Positions 55,701 to 64,000 of a stretch of 64,000 bases of DNA are shown piece by piece. Location: assembly GCA_031213475.1 (NCBI GenBank), contig JARUPZ010000019.1:4629896-4693895 (forward strand), read 5' to 3'. The stretch is from Nereocystis luetkeana. Lineage: Eukaryota; Sar; Phaeophyceae; Laminariales; Laminariaceae. The notes under the pieces were generated by a model. That model worked only from the letters and a program-made list of their open reading frames with translations, made no database searches and was not told the origin of the DNA. The position numbers and the translations under genes are program-made. How positions within the stretch are numbered: the stretch's first letter is position 1; the number at the start of each line of letters is the position of its first letter.

Positions 55701-57705
55701 GAATCAAGGTCAATCTCGGTTAGCCAAAAATTCCTGCCTACCGTGAACCAGACATTTATACATGAATATCATTAGAGGTTTCCTTCTTGGAAGTAGAATG
55801 CCTTTTCTCAGATAGCTGATTTAAGCGTCGACTTTCTCCTTCCAAAATGTCACAAACAGCGCAGCCATTCTGCCACAATCAATGTTATACGGAATCGTCG
55901 TTGTTTGCGTCTCGACCGCAGGTGCATCAGGGCGACCACCACTCTGTGCTCTCACCGTCGAAGACGGCGAATAGTGCCTGTTTTTCCTTCCGATCGAAAG
56001 GAGCTATTGCCATGCCAGCATCCTGAGATTTCCAGGAGGGATCGTGCGCCTGGTTTTCCTCCAGCGGCGTTTTGAGGTCGTGACGTTTTAATTGAAGGAC
56101 GGGGCAAGCGGAAAAGGGAGAAAATTGGCCCGTTGTGTTAAGGAAGTGCAACGTCAGCAGGATTTTCGCGCGAGTCACCGCTCAGCGAGTCGACGAGCAA
56201 GGTAGCAGCTACTTCGTGACCGGCCTCGTGGCATAGAGCCCCCTCGGCCCCACCCAGCCACTGGATTTTCGAAATACGTGCCGTACCCTGCGCACTACAC
56301 AAGACAACGAAGTATCTCATGTGGACCTGAAAAGAAGAGCAAAGTTTGATTCGAAGAATCTTCACGGCTCATTTGTACCCATCGCCATTGCGCGCCAACG
56401 CCAACTACGTTACCTCATACTCACTTTTTCTCCCGGGATTGAGTAAAACCCGACTTTCGGTTTCTTCGAGCCAGCCGCAACCCAACGACCATCCAGTCTG
56501 AGCACGCCGTTTGCATCTGACAAGGCCGCTGGTTGATTTCGATCAGCACTACTAGCTGTGATTCGACAGGTAACGTTCGTATCAATTCCGACCCCTTCCC
56601 CATGGCCCTCGCTTGTAGGACCGCCCATGCCTGGGCTTTTCCATGCGGTGGGTGGGTACGGCAAATGCCTCGCGCTCCATGAAGTGTCGATATAAAAATA
56701 GCTCTTCCTCTTCAGCAACTCGTTGACGCCCCTTAGCTGCCCGGCCACCGATGAATGAAGTTCCGACGCTCTAGCCAGCAATTCGTCCTGTTCTCTGCCT
56801 TGCGCAGGCGCCCCGTTTTGCGACTTCTCATTTTCGCGATCTTTGCTACGCTTAGCGTCGCGTGTGCCCGGTGATGGCGAGCTTACGAACGCTGCTCGTT
56901 TCTTCTCCACGCAATTTGTTCCGGTTTTGACACCGTCGTTCATGTCGTTGAGGTTTTCGATGGCGGCGCGATCAAGGACGGCCAACGCCTTTTCCTCTTT
57001 CCTTACGCTCGACGCGACCGCCTCGCGAGTTTCCGCCCGCTCACGAGCCCATCTCGACTGTGCGTGGACATCGGTAATCAGTCGACGCACTGGTTGATGG
57101 CCCGGAAACCGACGCCACGCCTCGCCGACTCGATGTTCACGTACCAAGCACGTGCCCGAGTCCGACGGTTCATCATAACCAACAACAGCAGGCAACTTGG
57201 GGGGGAAGGCCTTGGAGATTTCTCCTCGATGTGTCTTTGCTGACGGCCAGCCCATCGGAACTGTTCCCGGCGATGGCGTACCGCAGCGGTTGTTCGTGCC
57301 TGTAGCCCCCCACAAAGCACTAGACGCGGTGCAATCGGGGGGGGCATTGTAGGCTTCATCGGGAAGAATCCTTTTCGTGACGGCGCTATCCCGTTGATGG
57401 ATTGCCGCGTCGCAAAAGGGACTTAAGGGAACATTTCTGGCGGCGTTGCATACGGCACCGCCTCCATCGTCCTCCTCCGACGCTGTCACGTCGAAGGCCA
57501 TGAGTGCCAGGTCCAGCGCATCTGGGCTCAAGACTTGTTGTTGACAGTTTTGCTGGGGATCCAACAATGATGAATAACCCGAACCGCACGTCGGCGGGGG
57601 GGCACGCCATTGCTGCCCATCGCCAATATTGCCCTCGCATTCCTCGAGGTCGATGTTGAAGACGCCGTCATCGATGTTCCCGGCGCACGGAAACGACAGC
57701 TCCAT
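52741..57705 (-). CDS. PP2C-family Ser/Thr protein phosphatase with long N-terminal extension (seven exons)
   Basis: Metal-dependent (PPM) phosphatase that removes phosphate from Ser/Thr. Exons in order: 57705-56425, 56326-56153 (3' edge tentative), 56049-55956, 55526-55424, 54761-54116, 53641-53441 and 52950-52741. They keep frame throughout and total about 902 residues. The PP2C domain starts in exon 3: WKSQDAG (metal Asp), FAVFDG joined across the intron to HGINGRQAS, then ARSGTTLCAAV, VANVGDSG, DHKP...ERIEAAGG, LAMSRSIGDK|MAHSVGVTHEPEI, LVLATDGVWDVLS and GGSDDISCLVV. The expected metal-binding Asp residues are visible. GDSG replaces the usual GDSR. About 485 residues precede the domain (start MELSF), polar and without a domain I recognise. 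The first two exons could be a separate gene, because the donor of exon 2 (GAC|GTTGCA) is weak. One intron (54762-55423) holds a MITE-B. Confidence 0.85.
55094..55188. mobile_element. MITE-B copy 23 in phosphatase intron
   Basis: TTAACCCATTTAGGACTGCA to GGGGCTGCAGCACTAAAAGG; right end GGGTAA. Confidence 0.82.
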
Positions 57706-58545
57706 GGGCAAAGGTGTTTGTTAGTGATGGCTGAGAGTTGCGCTTAGGCTTCCCAACCGACATCAGCCACGTTCACCACCGCCTCTATATGCGCAGCTTC
57801 CACTACTGATGTACGAAATAGCATTCGCGGCGGGTTGTATTGTGTAGTATCTACTGCTGTGCTGCTTGGTAAGACATACAGAGTGACACCCTTTAGGGAC
57901 AGGCTCGAGACAAGCTCTCGCTCTCTCTCTCCAGCGCGTGGTCTCAAACCCGCGAACTTGCCGCCGACTTCAGCACGACTATCATCGTCATCGATCCGGC
58001 GAGTGTCTTATGCACTCCTCATAGTTTGAGCGATTACGCAATCCACGCGACGAGTACTGACTGTACTCGTACTTTGTACGCCGAGGTACACGGTAGTATG
58101 ATTCGAGCAAATCTAAGTACTACTGTTGTTTGTATCAGCAACTAAACGATCCTCCGACAAGGGATAAGTCGTCAGATGAAGCATACCTCCGACAAGGGAT
58201 AAGTCGTCAGATGAAGCATACTAATAATAGCGTTATGGGGGGAAAATAGGCAACTACTCGTACGAGTATATAGGTAGGTGAGGGATGAGTGGTGTGGCGT
58301 TTGACACGTACTACTGTGTACGTACGGCCGCGTCCGTAAACCGACAAGACCGACCTCTCGAAAGTTGAAGTCGAACAACAATCGGAACGGTTACAAAATA
58401 ATAATTGTTATGGAGTTCTGGAGGCATGTGTGCATTGGGGACCAATCCCCCCGCATTTTTCTTCACGCTGCCCTGTGCTTGTACGTTGTGCGTTGTGTCG
58501 CGTTGTCCTGCTGCTGGCTGCGGTTGACAACACAGCAGCCAGACA
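57706..58545. promoter_or_regulatory. Divergent upstream region shared by phosphatase and GFM2
   Basis: The two start codons face away from each other 840 bp apart, so both promoters must lie here unless there are unseen 5' exons. No TATA box is assigned. A perfect 35-bp direct duplication lies at 58151-58220. Inference from gene layout only. Confidence 0.5.
58151..58220. repeat. Perfect 35-bp tandem duplication
   Basis: Units 58151-58185 and 58186-58220, each CCTCCGACAAGGGATAAGTC plus GTCAGATGAAGCATA, with no differences. Confidence 0.95.
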
Positions 58546-58842
58546 ATGGCGTTGCTACTGTCTCTAGGTCGAAGTAGAGTTCTCCACAGGCGAAGCGCCC
58601 CCTTCTTGATATTGCCTCGGGGGCCTACTCTCAAGAATGCAGTTGCTCGGGCGTTGAGCGCCACTGGAGATTCTGCTTCCTTTCGAGCAGGCGACCGACA
58701 AGGTGCTGCTGAAGCGGCGCCCTTGTCAGCCGAGGAAGAAATACGACGCATCCGAAACATAGGGATCATTGCGCACATCGACGCGGGCAAGACGACGACT
58801 ACCGAGCGCATCTTGTACCTCACGGGGAAGATCATGCGACAG
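58546..58842 (+). CDS. GFM2: Mitochondrial elongation factor G2-like GTPase, first exon
   Basis: Translational GTPase; in mitochondria EF-G2 acts with RRF in ribosome recycling (family knowledge). The exon codes 99 residues from ATG 58546 to the donor CGACAG|GTGTGC, phase 0. Residues 1-45 are Arg-rich and lack acidic residues ([19 protein letters not shown]), like a mitochondrial presequence. [20 protein letters not shown] is the G1 P-loop with its EF-G lead-in, and [11 protein letters not shown] follows. [13 protein letters not shown] matches EF-G2 and bacterial or plastid EF-G, not mitochondrial EF-G1, which has Ser for Ala in this motif. The absence of a bipartite plastid leader favours mitochondria. 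No later exon (switch I, ERERGITI-type) is seen before the window ends, so intron 1 exceeds 5.1 kb. Confidence 0.8.
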
Positions 58843-59346
58843 GTGTGCTACAATCGCAGATACTCGTATACTGGTATATAGCATCAACGACGAACGGTGG
58901 CTGTTCTTGTTACAAAGTGTAGGTGCAACTTGGCCCTAGATTCCTAGATTGCTACCCAGCAGGTACCCCCAGGTGCATGATACACATAGAGGTGCACAGG
59001 CCACAATGAGCTGTTGTTGACGCAGTTTGGGCTTTACTGTGTCTTTCCTTAGTCAGCGCTTGATACTGCTGACTGCAAACTTGTGCGAAAATCGGACTGT
59101 GAAGTACCTGCTGGTGTTCGTACATACGATTCGACCTTTCATGTATACCCCCTATTAAATAGATTTCGAAAAAGGGCGTCCAGCGTCCAGCCTTTGTCTG
59201 CTCTGTCGGGGATATAGGTACACGGTACACGGGCTAGTCGTCCCAAACGGTTGCGATGCACAGCAAGTGTTCTTGGCCATTTGGTTTGTCTCTGGTACGA
59301 TAGCGGCAGTATCGCGTTGCCTCTCTTGCAATATCTACACACGAGG
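58843..59346. other. GFM2 intron 1, proximal part
   Basis: No exon or repeat recognised. A further GFM2 exon is not found here. Confidence 0.5.
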
Positions 59347-59480
59347 TATGTGTGTGTGTGTGTGTGTGTTCTTCACATTAAACCGTTCTTTCTACCCGTC
59401 GACATCCAGCACAACCAGTGTCCGTGCCGATTCTTCCATCCTAGAAGAGATACAAGTTCTGTGGTCACAAAGCTACGCCA
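59347..59480 (+). repeat. Repeat C, longest copy
   Basis: (TG)n at 59347-59369, then TTCTTCACATTAAACCG to AAGTTCTGTGGTCACAAAG. It is the most complete of five copies in the window. No coding; unknown class. Confidence 0.7.
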
Positions 59481-59878
59481 CAGAGATACTACGTTGCCAC
59501 GTGTGCAGTGTGAACTGCAGTGGGCAATGCAAAGCCATGTCATCATACTAGATACGACAGGCACGACATACGCAATCTATGAAATAGTGAAACGAAAAGA
59601 AACAATCAAAGAGAAAACAAAACAAGGTAGACAAGTCGAAAAAGAAAAAGAAGAAAAATGAAAGCAAAATCTAAGAGAAACAATCTGTCGTGCCCCCCCC
59701 CCCGCAGGCGAGGTGGCCTACACTTGAAAAAGAACGAGCTGGAAAAAAGAAGAAATAACAAAAGACACCACTGCTTGTGAACAGAGTAAGACAAAGAACC
59801 AAGGAGAAAGTAACAAGGAAAAATAACAAAGGGGAAATAACAGGCAGACCAAAGCCCAAAGCACCTTCTAGGTGGCGG

Positions 59879-59990
59879 CAGCAGCTTGTGGTACGAGTAG
59901 TATAGCCAGGTTCTCCCTGCTAATCCGCCTGGTACCTTGCTACCCAGACTGCCGTCTCCGCCCTGCGTTCGTCAACTATGCCCAGCCCCT
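59879..59990 (-). pseudogene. LINE-1-type 3' fragment
   Basis: The minus strand reads DERRAETAVWVARYQAD and stops, aligning with the final residues of the intact LINE, and the short 3' untranslated part (reverse complement of CGAGTAGTATAGCC) also aligns with 60225-60240. A second, truncated insertion of the same family beside the intact one. Confidence 0.7.
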
Positions 59991-60131
59991 TGGCGTCAGA
60001 CAATACGAGCCGAGCAGAGCAGGTTCGTCTTCCAACCACGCCACACGGCTCCTTGAGTACGGCTTATCAATCAGAAAAGGAAGAGGAAGAGAAAAAATGA
60101 AATGAAAATCACGGAGAGTCAGCGCAAGAGA

Positions 60132-60132
60132 G

Positions 60133-60171
<39 letters not shown>
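60132..60171. repeat. A tract of about 40
   Basis: Plus-strand homopolymer just beyond the 3' end of the minus-strand LINE. It lies on the wrong strand to be the A tail of that LINE, so it may belong to another insertion. Confidence 0.85.
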
Positions 60172-60173
<2 letters not shown>

Positions 60174-60253
60174 AAAAGAGAAGACAAGGGAAGACCACGT
60201 TCGAGCCAGCTGCACCAGTTGGTAGCACTAGTAGTATGGTCATATTCTACTTC

Positions 60254-63200
60254 CTAGTCGACTTGGTGCCTTGCTACCCTGTCTGCCATCTCCTTCCTAC
60301 TTTCGTCTACCGCCGTTTCCCTTCTACCCCTCCTGTTCCCCCCCCTCTCCGCATTCACTCGGTCGGGCTTTATGCCACTTCTCCTGTTGCCCCCTCCCCC
60401 CCCGTTCCTTTGGGCACCATCCACGGCGGATGCGCGGCGCTGTCTACTCATCTCAGCCTCAGCCTCGTGCCACCTCACCATGAACCGTTCGGCTGCTTCA
60501 AGGATCCCCCGGTACCACTTCCCCGCCTTTTTGGCTGCTGTGGACCACAACGCGGTCTCAACTCCAAACACCAAGGGGGCAACTTCCGTTGACCCTTCGG
60601 TGGCTCGGAACTCCCTAAGGTCTTCGACTATGCATCTATGCCAAGTCTTACACTGTCCGCCTGGTCTCGGGTTCTCCCCACCAGCTATCGTCCCGAGCAT
60701 TACCCGATTGGGTAATCGCTCCTTGCTTTGCCGTGCCACGCCCCCCGCAAAGAAGAGCCGCCGTTTGCGAATGGTCGTTTCGATGCTCTCGCAACGTGTC
60801 ATCTTGAGGGCCTTCGCGTACGAGAGGGTGGCATGGTCAGTACGAAGTCGGCGCTGGAAGCCAATGACTCGCAACAGGACTTGGTGGTGAGCCGTTCGAA
60901 GCTTGGCAAAGTGTTCCGCTCTGAGGGTCCACGTCACACACCCGTACAGCAGGGTCTCAATCACCTCGGCCTTCAGCATTCGGACTTTAAGGCTAAGGGG
61001 GGCGGTCGTCCTATCATACAACTCCGGGCCGAACCGTTTGAAGCATGCTCGCATGAGGCGGATCCGTCGGTCGATTTCGAGCGAGAGGTCAGCGTTTTCG
61101 TGGATAACGCCGCCTAGGTATAAGAACTGGGTCGTCTGCTTATACCTCTGACCTGCCGCTTCGATGACGAGCGGTGGTGCGAGGGTTGTCCGGTCTGGTG
61201 TTTGTAGGACCATTGTCTCAGTCTTCTTTTCCGACACCGTGAGGCCTGCTGCTTCGAAGACAGTCACGATGACTGTCATCATTTTTGCGAGCCCTTCAGC
61301 CGACTTCGAGACAATTCCTGCATCGTCGGCGTACAACATGCCCCATACAGACCTTCGCACGCACGCCAATGGCTCCTCCTTCCCTGTTCGAACTACTCCA
61401 GCTTCCAAGAGTTGGACCAAATCCCTTACAATGGCTTCGTCTTGGCTGAAGCGTACTAGTACGACGTGTAACGCAGCAGCGAAGAACACGTTGAACAGTA
61501 ACGGTGACAGTACACAGCCTTGCCGCAGCCCCTGCGTGACATCAAACCATTCCGAGAGCTCGCCGTCATCAGTACGCACGCGAGCCCGCATGCCATCGTG
61601 GAAATTACGGATAATTCTCAGCATCTTGGTTGGTACGCCAAAGCGTGTGAGTACCTTCCATAACAGCTCTCGGTCGACAGAGTCGTACGCTTTCTGCAGA
61701 TCGATGAAGCACACGTATAAGGGGATTTTCCTCTGTCGTCCGAGCTCTTGCAGCCGGCGCACGACGAACAACATATCAATCGTTGATCGTGCGGGGCGGA
61801 AGCCGCACTGTTCCTCGGGGAGTAGTTCCTCGGTCTCGCAGTAGTTGCTGAGGCGGGACGCGACGATTTTCAACAACACTTTGCCTGCGTGGGCAACAAG
61901 CGAGATCCCTCTATAGTTGTTGCAGTCAGTTCGATCCTTCTTTTTGTGAAGGACCTTGATGATCGCATCTTTCCATTGCTGAGGGACTTCTCCTGTTAAC
62001 CAAACATTGACAAGGATGTTGTGAAAGCGCTGGGCGAATGCCGGGTGGTCGATTTTTAGGAGTTCGACCGGGAGACCATCTGGCCCGACAGCTTTCCAAT
62101 TCGACATCCCCTTCAGTGCTTCGGTCATCTCGTCTATGGATGGTTCATCTTCAAGCGACAGTTTAGGCGGTCGCGGTGGCAAGAGGTCGATGATCGTGGG
62201 ATCGAGTTTCAGCGACTTCGTGTTCAAGAGTTTGTGATAAAACCCCGCCCATCGTTCACGAATTCGCACCTTATCCCGTAGGATCGTGCCATCCTCGTCC
62301 CTAATGAACTGTTCGCTCCTCGCTTTAGTCCCTTCCAATCCTACCGTACTCTTAAGGTGCTTGTAAAAGCCTCTTTGGTCGTTGTTCGCTAGGAGTCGTT
62401 CGGTTTCGGCAAGGTACGCTTCGAAGTACGCATGCAGTCCTGCGGCAATCACCTTCTGCAGGTTCGCACACGCAGATCTCAGGGTCTTCCACGCGGTTCT
62501 GTCCCGGGGGTGGGCACGCAAGAATTGTCGTGCATCCTCCCTCGCTGTCCATGCTGGCATGAATGCGGCCAAGGTTTCGGCAGACTCACACCATCCATGT
62601 CTGCGGTGGCGACGTGCAGGGGGTGGTACCTCTTTTTCGACCGCATCAATAACAGCCGCAGTGAAAATCTCAACCATACCAGACGTATTACGGGGCTGGA
62701 TAGGCTGGTTGAGAGTGGAGATGATCCTGGAGACTACTCGTTCACGACAATTTCCATCGGACATAAAAAGCTGCCTGTCGAACTCTCGGCGTTTCGTCGG
62801 TCTACGTATTTGTCTGTTGGGCGCAAAACGACCACCGAGTCGGACTTTAATATACAAGATGTTGTGGTCTGAGTCAGCCTTAGCTGGGGCAGGAGGCTGT
62901 GGGACGACTTTCGCATCTTGTACTCTAGGTCGATGGACTTGACGGGTTAGGATGTAGTCAATCCGCTTACGGTCATTCGGGCCGGTGCCGTTGTAAGTAT
63001 GCGATATCCCACCCTTGCGCGTGCTGAAAAACGTGTTGGTGAGAGCCAACTTGCAATTGGTGGCGAACGACAGGAGCCGTCTGCCATTATCGTTACGAAC
63101 ATCACGTCCATACGCTCCCAGCACTCTGCTTTCATCATCACCGCACCCTTCCTTCCTCTGTCCAGTTCGCGCGTTGGCATCCATCAGTACAAACAGACAC

Positions 63201-63994
63201 TCTTTCGTCGGGATTTTTTTCACCAAGTACTCCAGCTTCTGCCAGAAGATACCTTTCAGTTCGGCGTCCTTGGTACAATCAGTTGGAGCATACGCAACGA
63301 CGAAATTGACTGCCTCGCATTTGCCAGCCAGCTCAAAGCGCATAGACATTAGCCGCTCGTCAACGAACTGATGAGTATACACAGACTTACTGCACAACGA
63401 TTCCTTGACAGCTAGGCCTACTCCGTACAGCCCTTGCCTGGTGGCTGTTGTTTCCTGTCCTGAACAGAAAACACGATACCCTGCCGCACGGAACGTCGTG
63501 CTGCCGGACCTCCGAGTTTCTTGCAGGCCAATGAAGTCACAGCCGAGTTGCCGTCCCTTCGCCAGTACCCGCTCGTCATGTCCGTACCCGTTCTTCCCCT
63601 TTACAGCCAGGGTGCGCACATTGTAGGTCGCTACCGTCACAAGTGCCTCCTTCTGTCTCTTACGAGCCTCGCGTGCTGCTTTCTTTGCCAGCCGACGTGA
63701 GGCTCGTCCCCGCCTTCTTTTTTTCTTTTTTTGTTTCTTTTTTTTCGCTATGGCGAAAGTGGCTCTCCGTTTCGTAGCCCGGTACGCGCCTTGGTTCCCG
63801 TTGGCTGGGTGCAGCCGTCCCAACCCACGCCGACAATCCCATCCTTCCTGTCGTGCATGCATACCCACGCTGTGGCCAGCCTCTCCACTCCACCGGCTGC
63901 CCACGTAGCGCTCTCTGCTGTGGTGATGTACCCGTCCCGCCTGAGGGATGAACTCCTCGGCGTCGGGGTTAAGAAGAAAAAACATCACCACCAC
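60254..63994 (-). mobile_element. Intact LINE (non-LTR retrotransposon) endonuclease-reverse transcriptase ORF
   Basis: One uninterrupted frame of about 1,245 codons; open to the window edge, so the true start may lie beyond. Domains in order: a basic Lys/Arg-rich segment (about residues 75-115); an AP-endonuclease-like domain (TYNVRTL, FIGLQETRR, YGVGLAVKE, VVAYAPTD, LMDANARTG, RIDYIL, SDHNI); then a reverse transcriptase (NWKAVGPDGLPVELLK, YRGISLV, EEQCGFRPARSTIDMLF, FIDLQKAYDSVDR, GLRQGCVLSPLLFNVF and the catalytic LYADDAG), with a C-terminal LLYGCVTWTL. No gag-like second ORF is visible. It lies antisense inside GFM2 intron 1. Catalytic residues are intact, so it may be recent and possibly active. 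The endonuclease and C-terminal wording suggest an RTE-related or similar APE clade; the clade is not certain. Confidence 0.93.
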
Positions 63995-64000
63995 CCCACG

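Noticed and set aside
60132..60171. A tail of the intact LINE
   Set aside because: The A run is on the plus strand while the LINE reads on the minus strand, so it would be poly-T at its 3' end.

Overview
The window is eukaryotic nuclear DNA. The genes are broken into small exons by GT-AG introns, the retroposons carry tRNA-like RNA polymerase III promoters, and LINE and inverted-repeat element debris is dense. The host cannot be named from sequence alone. An intron-rich microbial or algal eukaryote fits best, plausibly a stramenopile alga; that is an inference from gene structure and LINE type, not a proof.

All recognisable host genes lie in the last quarter. Three were assembled by joining exons by hand, with splice phases checked. 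They are an ISCA2-type mitochondrial iron-sulfur assembly protein (+, 47966-50951, first exon not found), a PP2C-family Ser/Thr phosphatase with a long N-terminal extension (-, 57705-52741, seven exons), and the first exon of a mitochondrial EF-G2/GFM2-type GTPase (+, 58546-58842). ISCA2 and the phosphatase converge. The phosphatase and GFM2 diverge from an 840-bp shared upstream region. The rest of GFM2 lies outside the window, and its first intron contains an intact LINE (-, 60254 to at least 63994) whose 1,240-plus-codon frame encodes an AP-type endonuclease and a reverse transcriptase.

The first ~47 kb shows no conserved coding exon. It is built from interspersed repeats that can be sorted into families: MITE-A (about 110 bp, TIR TTACGGGGGACCATAG, TA target); MITE-B (about 97 bp, piggyBac-like, TTAA target, TIR CCCTTTTAGRACCGCAGTCC); MITE-L (long TIRs, two copies); a small MITE-K; three tRNA-headed SINE families; a second LINE family (LINE-2) present only as relics; a tandem 30-bp satellite; and several unnamed dispersed repeats (C, E, G, H, I, J). 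Nested insertions give their relative ages and, in three cases, show the insertion site directly.

The most unusual system is a retroposon group whose 3' ends run into poly-C. LINE-2 copies stop a few bases after the ORF stop codon and continue as GAGTACG plus a C tract. SINE-3, with an unrelated tRNA-like head, ends in nearly the same sequence, GAGTACA plus a C tract. This suggests a LINE/SINE pair that recognises a C-tailed RNA end. Also notable are two SINE families with different tRNA heads but one shared body, and two independent SINE insertions at almost the same base of MITE-A.
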